A DNA stretch of 5,621 bases from Pseudomonadota bacterium (lineage in GTDB: Bacteria; Pseudomonadota; Gammaproteobacteria; Burkholderiales; SCOH01): NCBI GenBank assembly GCA_030917985.1, contig JAUPTR010000021.1, positions 1-5,621 of the forward strand. Direction: 5' to 3'. Both the position numbers and the translations under genes were made by a program. This document shows, one piece after another, positions 1 through 5,621 of the stretch. The notes under the pieces were generated by a model that saw nothing but the letters and a program-made list of their open reading frames with translations, was not told the DNA's origin and did no database searches. How positions within the stretch are numbered: the stretch's first letter is position 1; each line of letters opens with the position of its first letter.

Positions 1-56
1 TTTGGAAATGGAATCTGTCGCTTCCGGTTTTGCGTTGCATCTTGCCTCAATCTCAC

Positions 57-70
57 AGGAAAGGATCAAC
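57..70 (+). promoter_or_regulatory. Ribosome binding site that fixes the pnp GTG start
   Basis: The purine-rich run AGGAAAGGA (57-65) lies just before GTG at 71. Its second AGGA (62-65) ends 5 bases before the start codon, which is good Shine-Dalgarno spacing. The reading frame stays open upstream to the window edge, but those residues do not resemble the start of the PNPase family, so this site decides the start. Bases 1-56 show no convincing promoter or strong hairpin. The usual upstream neighbour rpsO would lie outside the window. Confidence 0.75.
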
Positions 71-2209
71 GTGAGTCTTACCCCTATCAAAAAAACATTC
101 CAGTATGGCCAACAGCAAGTTACTTTGGAAACGGCCGAAATAGCACGTCAGGCCAGTGGCGCCGTGATGGTGCACATGGGCGATACCGTGGTGCTGGTGA
201 CCGTGGTTGGCGCCAAGAACGTCAAGCCGGGTCAGGACTTCTTCCCGCTGACCGTTGATTACATGGAGCGTACTTACGCTGCCGGCCGTATTCCAGGTGG
301 CTTCTTCAAGCGTGAAGGTCGTCCGTCGGAAAAGGAAATCCTGACTTCGCGCCTGATCGACCGCCCGCTGCGTCCGCTGTTCCCGGAAGGTTTCTACAAC
401 GAAGTACAAGTGGTTGCGACCGTAATGTCGGTAGATCCGGAAATTGATTCCGACATCCCGGCAATGCTGGGTGCATCTGCCGCGCTGGCGATTTCCGGCA
501 TCCCGTTTGACGGCCCGATTGGCGCTGCCCGCGTGGGTTACGCTGACGGCCAGTACATCCTCAATCCGACCAAAACCCAGCTGGAAACCACTCAGCTGAA
601 TCTGGTGGTTGCCGGCACTCAGCAGGCTGTGCTGATGGTTGAGTCGGAAGCGCAGGAATTGTCCGAAGCTGTGATGTTGGGCGCCGTTGTTTACGGCCAC
701 GAGCAGATGCAGAATGCCATCAACGCCATCAATGAACTGGCTGATGAAGTGAACCCGGTTCTGTGGGACTGGCAGCCGGCAGAAAAAGACGAAGCGCTGA
801 TCGCCAAGATGAAAGAGCTGTGCGAAGCCGATCTGAACCAGGCTTATCGCATCAAGCAGAAGCAGGCGCGTTCGACCAAGGTCGATGAAATCCGCGATCG
901 CGTGATGGCTGCGTTGATCACCGAAGACATGGATACCAAACAGGTCAACCACACCAAATCGGTGTTTTTCGATCTGGAAGCGAAAATCGTCCGTGGCCAG
1001 ATTCTGGCTGGTGAGCCGCGTATCGATGGCCGTGATACCCGCACTGTACGCCCGATCTCCATCCGCACCGGCGTCTTGCCGCGCACTCACGGTTCGGTTC
1101 TGTTCACTCGTGGTGAAACCCAGGCGCTGGTAGTCGCCACACTGGGCACCAAAACCGATGAACAGATCATTGATGCCTTATCGGGCGAATACACCGAACG
1201 CTTCATGCTGCATTACAACTTCCCACCGTATTCGACGGGTGAAACCGGTCGTGTTGGTTCGCCGAAGCGTCGGGAAATCGGTCATGGGCGTCTGGCCAAG
1301 CGTGCACTGGTGGCCGTGTTGCCGAAGCAGGAAGACTTCAGTTACTCGATGCGCGTGGTATCGGAAATCACCGAATCCAACGGTTCCTCGTCGATGGCAT
1401 CGGTATGTGGTGGCTGTCTGTCGCTGATGGATGCCGGTGTGCCGCTGAAAGATCACGTGGCAGGTATCGCCATGGGCCTGATCAAGGATGGCAACCGCTT
1501 TGCCGTGTTGACCGACATCTTGGGTGACGAAGATCACCTGGGTGATATGGACTTCAAGGTGGCCGGCACCGAAAACGGTGTAACTGCGCTGCAGATGGAC
1601 ATCAAGATCAACGGCATCACCAAGGAAATCATGAAGGTGGCGCTGGATCAGGCAAAAGAAGGCCGCCTGCACATCCTCGGCATCATGAAGGGTGCCTTGG
1701 GCGAAGCGCGCCAGGAAGTCTCGCAACACGCGCCTCGGCTGTACACCATGAAGATCAATCCGGAGAAAATCCGTGATGTGATCGGCAAGGGTGGTTCGGT
1801 GATCCGTGCGCTGACCGAAGAAACCGGCACGCAGATCGACATCGCTGAAGACGGCACCATCACCATCGCTTCGGTGACTGGCGAAGGCGCCGATGCCGCT
1901 CGCAAGCGCATTGAGCAGATCACCGCAGAAGTGGAAATCGGCCGTGTTTACGAAGGAACTGTGGTCAAGATTCTGGAGTTCGGCGCCATCGTCAACATCA
2001 TGCCGGGTCGTGATGGTCTGCTGCACGTGTCGCAAATCGCCAACGAACGTGTCAACAAGGTGGATGACTACGTCAAGGAAGGTCAGCAGGTTCGCGTCAA
2101 GGTGCTGGAGCAGGATGACAAGGGCAAGATCCGCCTGTCGATGAAAGCACTGCTGGCAGAGGCTGCTGCCGCTGCGCAGGCAGAGCAGGCTGCGCCGGCC
2201 GCTGAATAA
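71..2209 (+). CDS. pnp: Polynucleotide phosphorylase (PNPase), complete
   Basis: This enzyme degrades RNA 3' to 5' by phosphorolysis, releasing nucleoside diphosphates. It is a cytoplasmic trimer and in many bacteria part of the RNA degradosome. From GTG at 71 the product is 712 residues, matching the usual length of about 710. The first RNase PH domain contains FFKREGRPSEKEILTSRLID (about residues 79-98). The second contains GDEDHLGDMDFKVAG, whose Asp486 and Asp492 match the metal-binding aspartates of the E. coli enzyme in both residue and number. A KH domain follows with IGKGG at 571-575, then an S1 RNA-binding domain from about 624 to 692, and a short Ala/Glu-rich tail. GTG is chosen because a good ribosome binding site precedes it and family similarity begins there (IKKTFQYGQQQVTLET). 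An intrinsic terminator closes the unit. E. coli pnp is autoregulated through an RNase III hairpin in its leader; too little leader is present here to test for this. No frameshift or missing key residue is seen. Confidence 0.98.
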   Translation: MSLTPIKKTFQYGQQQVTLETAEIARQASGAVMVHMGDTVVLVTVVGAKNVKPGQDFFPLTVDYMERTYAAGRIPGGFFKREGRPSEKEILTSRLIDRPLRPLFPEGFYNEVQVVATVMSVDPEIDSDIPAMLGASAALAISGIPFDGPIGAARVGYADGQYILNPTKTQLETTQLNLVVAGTQQAVLMVESEAQELSEAVMLGAVVYGHEQMQNAINAINELADEVNPVLWDWQPAEKDEALIAKMKELCEADLNQAYRIKQKQARSTKVDEIRDRVMAALITEDMDTKQVNHTKSVFFDLEAKIVRGQILAGEPRIDGRDTRTVRPISIRTGVLPRTHGSVLFTRGETQALVVATLGTKTDEQIIDALSGEYTERFMLHYNFPPYSTGETGRVGSPKRREIGHGRLAKRALVAVLPKQEDFSYSMRVVSEITESNGSSSMASVCGGCLSLMDAGVPLKDHVAGIAMGLIKDGNRFAVLTDILGDEDHLGDMDFKVAGTENGVTALQMDIKINGITKEIMKVALDQAKEGRLHILGIMKGALGEARQEVSQHAPRLYTMKINPEKIRDVIGKGGSVIRALTEETGTQIDIAEDGTITIASVTGEGADAARKRIEQITAEVEIGRVYEGTVVKILEFGAIVNIMPGRDGLLHVSQIANERVNKVDDYVKEGQQVRVKVLEQDDKGKIRLSMKALLAEAAAAAQAEQAAPAAE

Positions 2210-2229
2210 GCGTTGCTGAGCCGCTAGAC

Positions 2230-2258
2230 AAGGCCCCGAATTGCTCGGGGCCTTTTTT
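2230..2258 (+). terminator. Intrinsic terminator of pnp
   Basis: GGCCCCGA (2232-2239) pairs perfectly with TCGGGGCC (2245-2252) around the 5-base loop ATTGC. Six T residues (2253-2258) follow directly. The AA at 2230-2231 can extend the stem against the first two Ts. It begins 20 bases after the pnp stop. It should separate pnp from the nuclease gene, which therefore needs its own promoter or depends on read-through. Confidence 0.95.
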
Positions 2259-2292
2259 GTATGGATGGTGTATTTAATTTCCGGTTGCTGTC

Positions 2293-2895
2293 ATGCGTAT
2301 CAACCCTCGCAAAACTCCGTCTTTATCGATTTCCCTCTTGAGCGGCTCGCCGCACAAGCGCTTGTATGCCGGCCTGAGCGTGTTGCTGATGTTGTGTTAT
2401 GCGAGCTGGCAGCACTATGGCCCTTCCTCTTCTGGCCCGTTATCCAGCCGTATCAGCGGCACAGTGGTGGCGGTTGCCGATGGCGATACCATCACCGTGC
2501 TCGATGCCTCGCAGCGGCAACACAAAATCCGTTTTGCCTTTGTTGATGCCCCCGAAAAGACGCAGCCTTATGGTCAGCTTGCAAAACAGGTGTTGGCTGG
2601 CAAGGTATTCCGGCAGCAAGTGAGCGTTGATGTGCTTGAGCAGGACAAATATGGCCGAAACGTTGGCCGGGTGTGGCTGAATGGTGAAGATATCAACTTC
2701 AGCCAATTGCTTGCCGGGTTGGCCTGGCACTATCAGTTTTTTGCCCGCAAGAGTCAGGGCCGTGACGAGTTCAAGCGTTATGAGGCCGGCCAGCAGCAAG
2801 CGCAACAGCAGCGATTGGGTCTGTGGCAGGCCGCTACGCCAGTGCCGCCCTGGGATTATCGCCGCAACCGTAAGCAGGCAGCAGGCGGCGAATGA
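2293..2895 (+). CDS. Staphylococcal-nuclease-like (TNase family) protein with N-terminal membrane segment
   Basis: The 200-residue product contains one SNase-like domain (about residues 53-180). Members of this family are mostly Ca2+-dependent nucleases that cut DNA and RNA. The main active-site positions of S. aureus nuclease are all visible: Asp65 in ADGDT (for Asp21), Arg80 (Arg35), Asp85 and Glu88 in VDAPE (Asp40, Glu43), and Arg122 in DKYGR (Arg87). The S. aureus Thr41 position is Ala86, a common variant. A basic N-terminus (PRK, HKR) precedes a hydrophobic stretch at about 24-39, suggesting a signal peptide or an inner-membrane anchor with the nuclease domain in the periplasm. Cys35 follows LML, a poor lipobox, so a lipoprotein is unlikely. 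ATG 2293 is the first start after an in-frame TAA (2275-2277), but it lacks a clear Shine-Dalgarno sequence; later in-frame starts (TTG 2338, ATG 2389) have no better one. The last codons overlap the transporter start by ATGA. The domain call is firm. Export and nuclease activity are inferred. Confidence 0.92.
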   Translation: MRINPRKTPSLSISLLSGSPHKRLYAGLSVLLMLCYASWQHYGPSSSGPLSSRISGTVVAVADGDTITVLDASQRQHKIRFAFVDAPEKTQPYGQLAKQVLAGKVFRQQVSVDVLEQDKYGRNVGRVWLNGEDINFSQLLAGLAWHYQFFARKSQGRDEFKRYEAGQQQAQQQRLGLWQAATPVPPWDYRRNRKQAAGGE

Positions 2896-4046
2896 GCAGC
2901 GCAGCATTGATGACAGCGCAACAGGCGCGGGTGCTGGGTGGCTTCTATTTTTTCTATTTTGCCTTTGTGGGTGCCTTTTCGCCTTACTGGGGGTTGTATC
3001 TGCAGTCATTGCATTTTTCTGCCTGGCAGATCGGTGTATTGATGTCGTTGACCCAGGTGATGCGGATCTTTGCGCCCAATGTCTGGGGCTGGGTGGCGGA
3101 TCGCAGTGGCAAGCGTGCGGCCATCGTGCGGCTGGCGGCATTAATCAGCGCCGCCAGCTTTGCCGGCGTATTTGCCGGCCAGAGTTTTGCATGGCTGTTT
3201 GTGGCGCTGGCGATCATGAGCTTTTTCTGGAGTGCCTCACTGCCGCTGGTAGAGGCAACCACGCTCTCTTTGCTTGGTAGTCAGGCCGGGCGTTACAGCC
3301 GCATCCGGGTCTGGGGGTCAGTGGGCTTTGTTGTTGCAACAGTGGTGATTGGTCATCTGCTTGAGCGGTTTGGCGTTGCTTACTTGCCTTCAAGTGTCAT
3401 GTTGCTGGTGGTGGGCATTGCGGTGTATGCCTGGTTCATCCCCGAAGCGCCGGTTGCCAAACATGCCGTAGATGGCGGCAGTCTGTGGGATATCTTGCGG
3501 CAGCCTGCGGTGGTCGCGCTGTTTTTGTCCTGTTTTTTCATGGCGTTGACCCACGGCCCGTATTACACCTTTTACTCGATTAACCTGGCCGAGCATGGTT
3601 ATAGCGAAAGCGCCATTGGTTATTTGTGGTCGATTGGTGTGCTGGCAGAAATCGGCGCGTTTTTGCTGATGCCGCGTCTTGTTGATTGGCTGGGGCTAAG
3701 GCGCTTATTCCTGCTCGGGCTGCTGCTGGCGGTATTGCGCTTTCTGATGATTGCCTGGCTGGCGCAGTCAACGCTGGCCATGGCGCTGGCGCAGATACTC
3801 CACGCAACAACATTCGGCACCCATCACGCCGCGTCGATTGCATTGATCCACCGCTTTTTCCAGGGTAAACACCAGGCACGCGGGCAGGCTTTGTATATCA
3901 GCGCCTCGTTTGGCCTGGGCGGTACGCTGGGCGGCCTGGCGACGGGTGCGTTGTGGACATTGCTGGGCGCGCCGTGGATCTTTACGCTGGCGGCACTTTC
4001 CGCTGCGATCGGGTTGTGGCTGGCGCAGCGCTGGCTCAGATTCTGA
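2892..4046 (+). CDS. Major facilitator superfamily transporter, HcaT / MFS_1_like type
   Basis: This is a 384-residue inner-membrane protein with about 12 hydrophobic segments (roughly 14-36, 44-62, 76-93, 98-118, 138-158, 164-184, 203-226, 240-260, 270-288, 293-312, 332-355 and 360-380). A degenerate MFS loop motif, NVWGWVADRSGKR, lies between helices 2 and 3 (63-75). Segments GFYFFYFAFVGAFSPYWGLY near the N-terminus, RIRVWGSVGFV (137-147) and GYLWSIGVLAEI (243-254) resemble E. coli HcaT (379 residues), annotated as a putative 3-phenylpropionate transporter, and the wider proton-coupled MFS_1_like family. No hca catabolic genes are nearby, so the name HcaT should not be taken as the substrate; sugars, nucleosides or export of a metabolite remain possible. 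ATG 2892 overlaps the nuclease stop as ATGA, with AGGCGGCGA just upstream, which points to translational coupling. ATG 2910 is a less likely alternative start. No frameshift or missing helix is apparent. Confidence 0.93.
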   Translation: MSSAALMTAQQARVLGGFYFFYFAFVGAFSPYWGLYLQSLHFSAWQIGVLMSLTQVMRIFAPNVWGWVADRSGKRAAIVRLAALISAASFAGVFAGQSFAWLFVALAIMSFFWSASLPLVEATTLSLLGSQAGRYSRIRVWGSVGFVVATVVIGHLLERFGVAYLPSSVMLLVVGIAVYAWFIPEAPVAKHAVDGGSLWDILRQPAVVALFLSCFFMALTHGPYYTFYSINLAEHGYSESAIGYLWSIGVLAEIGAFLLMPRLVDWLGLRRLFLLGLLLAVLRFLMIAWLAQSTLAMALAQILHATTFGTHHAASIALIHRFFQGKHQARGQALYISASFGLGGTLGGLATGALWTLLGAPWIFTLAALSAAIGLWLAQRWLRF

Positions 4047-4050
4047 ATGA

Positions 4051-4089
4051 CTGGCCTGCAAGCAGCTCTGGTATTGGCTTGCAGGCCAG
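4051..4089 (+). repeat. 13-bp perfect inverted repeat directly after the transporter stop (hairpin 1)
   Basis: CTGGCCTGCAAGC (4051-4063) is the exact reverse complement of GCTTGCAGGCCAG (4077-4089), with a 13-base loop. The left arm starts 5 bases after the transporter stop codon. No T-run follows, so on its own it is not an intrinsic terminator; it could protect the mRNA 3' end. Its right arm is shared with hairpin 2, so the two cannot form together. Confidence 0.85.
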
Positions 4090-4105
4090 CCTGCAGCCCA
4101 ATACC
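4070..4105 (+). repeat. Second, interrupted inverted repeat overlapping the first (hairpin 2)
   Basis: GGTATTGG (4070-4077) pairs with CCAATACC (4098-4105), and TGCAGG (4080-4085) pairs with CCTGCA (4090-4095) around the loop CCAG. Only a C-C mismatch (4078/4097) and a T-G wobble (4079/4096) interrupt the stem, giving 14 Watson-Crick pairs. It shares bases 4077-4089 with hairpin 1 and abuts hairpin 3. Confidence 0.8.
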
Positions 4106-4132
4106 GATGCGCCCTGCAGGCGATCACTTTTT
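4106..4132 (+). terminator. Weak intrinsic terminator candidate for the nuclease-transporter unit (hairpin 3)
   Basis: CGCC (4110-4113) pairs with GGCG (4119-4122) around CTGCA. After a bulged G (4109), GAT (4106-4108) pairs with ATC (4123-4125). TTTTT follows at 4128-4132 after the spacer AC. The stem is short and the T-run modest, but the position and the stacked neighbouring hairpins make this the best terminator candidate between the transporter and leuC. Confidence 0.5.
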
Positions 4133-4161
4133 GTGTGTATAGCGCATTGTCGCTTGAGTGC

Positions 4162-4192
4162 TCCGGTTTGATCTGACGTCACTGATCCGGTT
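4162..4192. promoter_or_regulatory. Possible operator: TGACGTCA palindrome between TCCGGTT direct repeats
   Basis: The perfect 8-bp palindrome TGACGTCA (4174-4181) lies between two TCCGGTT copies (4162-4168 and 4186-4192) whose starts are 24 bases apart. TGATC also occurs on each side (4169-4173 and 4183-4187). It sits about 50 bases upstream of the leuC -10 box, where an activator or repressor could bind. No regulator is recognised. It may be chance. Confidence 0.25.
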
Positions 4193-4220
4193 GCAGTGCA
4201 GCAAAAAACCACGCTGCCCG

Positions 4221-4256
4221 GCCGGAAATGCACGGTTTCTGTGTATAATCGTCGAC
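4221..4256 (+). promoter_or_regulatory. Probable sigma-70 promoter of leuC
   Basis: A perfect -10 hexamer TATAAT lies at 4244-4249, preceded by TGTG. No good -35 box stands 16-18 bases upstream (GCCGGA or similar at 4221-4226), so the promoter may need an activator or rely on bases near -10. Transcription would begin near 4256, leaving a leader of only about 27 bases before the leuC ATG. Confidence 0.55.
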
Positions 4257-4282
4257 TCACATTTGCATTCAAGAAGCAAGAT

Positions 4283-5621
4283 ATGGCCGGCAAAACGCTC
4301 TACGACAAACTCTGGGAAAACCATGTGGTGCATCAGGAAGCTGACGGCACCGCATTGCTGTATATCGACCGTCACCTGATCCACGAAGTCACCAGCCCGC
4401 AGGCGTTCGAAGGCCTGAAACTGGCTGGGCGCAAGCCGTGGCGCATTTCCTCGATTGTGGCAACTGCCGATCACAATACCCCGACCGATCACTGGGATCA
4501 GGGGATTCAAGACCCGATTTCGCGCCAGCAGGTAGAAACGCTGGATGCCAACATTCGTGAAGTCGGCTCGCTGGCTTACTTTCCGTTCAAGGACAAGGGC
4601 CAGGGCATTGTCCACGTGGTAGGCCCGGAGCAGGGCGCAACCTTGCCAGGGATGACCGTCGTCTGTGGTGATAGCCACACCTCGACCCATGGCGCGTTTG
4701 CCTGTCTGGCACACGGCATTGGCACTTCCGAAGTGGAACACGTGCTGGCTACGCAAACGCTGGTGGCAAAAAAGTCCAAAGCCATGTTGATCCGTGTTGA
4801 CGGTGAACTGGGCAAGGGCGTAACTGCCAAAGATGTGGCACTGGCCATTATCGGCAAGATCGGCACCGCCGGCGGCACCGGTTACGCAGTTGAGTTCGGC
4901 GGCTCGGCGATTCGCAGCCTGAGCATGGAAGGCCGTATGACACTGTGCAATATGGCCATCGAAGGTGGTGCCCGTGCCGGCATGGTTGCGGTTGATGAAA
5001 AAACCATCGATTACGTTAAAGATCGTCCGTTTGCGCCGCAAGGCGATATCTGGACCAGGGCCGTGGAATTCTGGCGCACGCTGGTGTCTGATGCCGACGC
5101 AGAGTTCGACGCGGTAGTGGAGCTGAACGCCGAAGAGATTTTGCCGCAAGTGACCTGGGGCACTTCGCCGGAAATGGTGACCACGGTTGACGGTTGTGTG
5201 CCCGATCCGGCGCAGGAAGCCGATCCGGTGAAAAAAGGTGGCATTGAACGCGCCCTTAAATACATGGGCCTGGAAGCCAATACCCCGATCACGCAGATTC
5301 CGGTCGACAAGGTGTTTATCGGCTCTTGCACCAACTCACGCATTGAAGACTTGCGTGCTGCTGCAGAAGTGGCCAAGGGCCACAAGAAAGCCGCTAACGT
5401 CAAGGCGGTGCTGGTGGTGCCGGGCTCCGGTCTGGTCAAGGCACAGGCAGAAGCCGAAGGTCTGGACAAAGTATTTATCGAGGCGGGTTTCGAATGGCGC
5501 CAGCCGGGCTGCTCGATGTGTCTGGCAATGAATGCCGACCGCCTGGAGCCGGGCGAGCGTTGCGCATCGACATCCAACCGCAATTTTGAAGGACGTCAGG
5601 GGCAGGGTGGGCGCACCCATC
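4283..5621 (+). CDS. leuC: 3-isopropylmalate dehydratase large subunit, 3' end cut by the window
   Basis: LeuC with the small subunit LeuD forms isopropylmalate isomerase, which converts 2-isopropylmalate to 3-isopropylmalate in cytoplasmic leucine synthesis. The visible 446 codons align with E. coli LeuC (466 residues) from the start (LYDKLWENHVV) to GRQGQGGRTH, so about 23 residues lie beyond the edge. Conserved segments include HLIHEVTSPQAFEGL, GDSHTSTHG (129-137), GIGTSEVEHVLATQTL and GERCASTSNRNFEGR. The three cysteines that hold the [4Fe-4S] cluster in the aconitase family are present: Cys349 in VFIGSCTNSR, and Cys410 and Cys413 in PGCSMC. ATG 4283 matches the family N-terminus and has a modest purine-rich site, AAGAAG (4271-4276). 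leuD and leuB usually follow but would lie outside the window. The short leader contains no leucine-rich peptide, so classical leader-peptide attenuation is not supported; control would more likely act at the promoter. The gene looks intact as far as it is visible. Confidence 0.98.
   Translation, partial: MAGKTLYDKLWENHVVHQEADGTALLYIDRHLIHEVTSPQAFEGLKLAGRKPWRISSIVATADHNTPTDHWDQGIQDPISRQQVETLDANIREVGSLAYFPFKDKGQGIVHVVGPEQGATLPGMTVVCGDSHTSTHGAFACLAHGIGTSEVEHVLATQTLVAKKSKAMLIRVDGELGKGVTAKDVALAIIGKIGTAGGTGYAVEFGGSAIRSLSMEGRMTLCNMAIEGGARAGMVAVDEKTIDYVKDRPFAPQGDIWTRAVEFWRTLVSDADAEFDAVVELNAEEILPQVTWGTSPEMVTTVDGCVPDPAQEADPVKKGGIERALKYMGLEANTPITQIPVDKVFIGSCTNSRIEDLRAAAEVAKGHKKAANVKAVLVVPGSGLVKAQAEAEGLDKVFIEAGFEWRQPGCSMCLAMNADRLEPGERCASTSNRNFEGRQGQGGRTH

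Noticed and set aside
2..70. In-frame extension of pnp upstream of GTG 71 (starts at TTG 2 or ATG 8).
   Set aside because: The extra 23 residues do not match the PNPase N-terminus, and a good Shine-Dalgarno sequence sits inside this stretch directly before GTG 71.
53..1090. Long minus-strand open frame opposite pnp (345 codons), and a similar one at 1178-2035.
   Set aside because: They lie wholly opposite pnp, have His/Arg/Gln-rich composition typical of antisense frames of biased codons, and show no recognisable domain.
2241..2278. Possible promoter for the nuclease gene (TTGCTC at 2241-2246 and TATTTAAT at 2271-2278).
   Set aside because: The spacing of about 24 bases is too long, and the -35-like bases lie inside the pnp terminator hairpin.
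2342..2365. Adjacent palindromes GCGGCTCGCCGC and ACAAGCGCTTGT at the start of the nuclease gene.
   Set aside because: They lie within coding sequence; a 12-bp palindrome is expected about once by chance in a window of this size, and nothing ties it to a function.
4229..4249. Short frame ATG CAC GGT TTC TGT GTA TAA as a leu leader peptide.
   Set aside because: It has only six codons, no leucine, and lies upstream of the predicted transcription start.
4124..5149. Minus-strand open frame of 341 codons opposite leuC.
   Set aside because: It is a shadow of the unmistakable leuC gene, with no domain and no plausible start context.
1..5621. Neisserial DNA uptake sequence (GCCGTCTGAA or its complement).
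   Set aside because: Looked for because of the Neisseriales-like proteins and the hairpins after the transporter, but no copy was seen.

Overview
The window reads as chromosomal DNA of a Gram-negative betaproteobacterium. The polynucleotide phosphorylase and LeuC proteins are closest, from memory, to Neisseriales-type sequences (Chromobacterium or Neisseria relatives), but this placement is recall and no search was run. Base composition is moderately GC-rich, and strongly biased third codon positions leave long meaningless open frames on the opposite strand. I saw no tRNA, rRNA, CRISPR array, insertion sequence or phage gene. All four genes lie on the + strand.

Layout: (1) Bases 1-70 are the end of an upstream spacer carrying a Shine-Dalgarno sequence. 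(2) pnp (71-2209) is complete, uses a GTG start, and ends at a textbook intrinsic terminator (2230-2258). (3) Two genes overlapping by ATGA follow: a membrane-anchored or secreted staphylococcal-nuclease-like protein (2293-2895) and a 12-helix major facilitator transporter of the HcaT/MFS_1_like type (2892-4046). (4) A 236-base spacer (4047-4282) holds an unusual cluster of hairpins directly after the transporter stop, a weak U-tract terminator candidate, a TGACGTCA palindrome between direct repeats, and a good -10 box. (5) leuC (4283 to the edge) encodes the large subunit of 3-isopropylmalate dehydratase and is cut about 23 codons before its expected end.

How the parts relate: pnp (RNA turnover) and leuC (leucine biosynthesis) are ordinary core genes in separate transcription units. 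The nuclease and transporter between them are almost certainly co-translated, but nothing in the sequence fixes the transporter's substrate, so a shared pathway such as nucleic-acid scavenging is only a hypothesis. I found no clear new biological system. The observations most worth checking are the competing hairpins at 4051-4105, the nuclease-transporter pair, and a TCCGGTT heptamer that occurs four times, each time in a spacer between genes.
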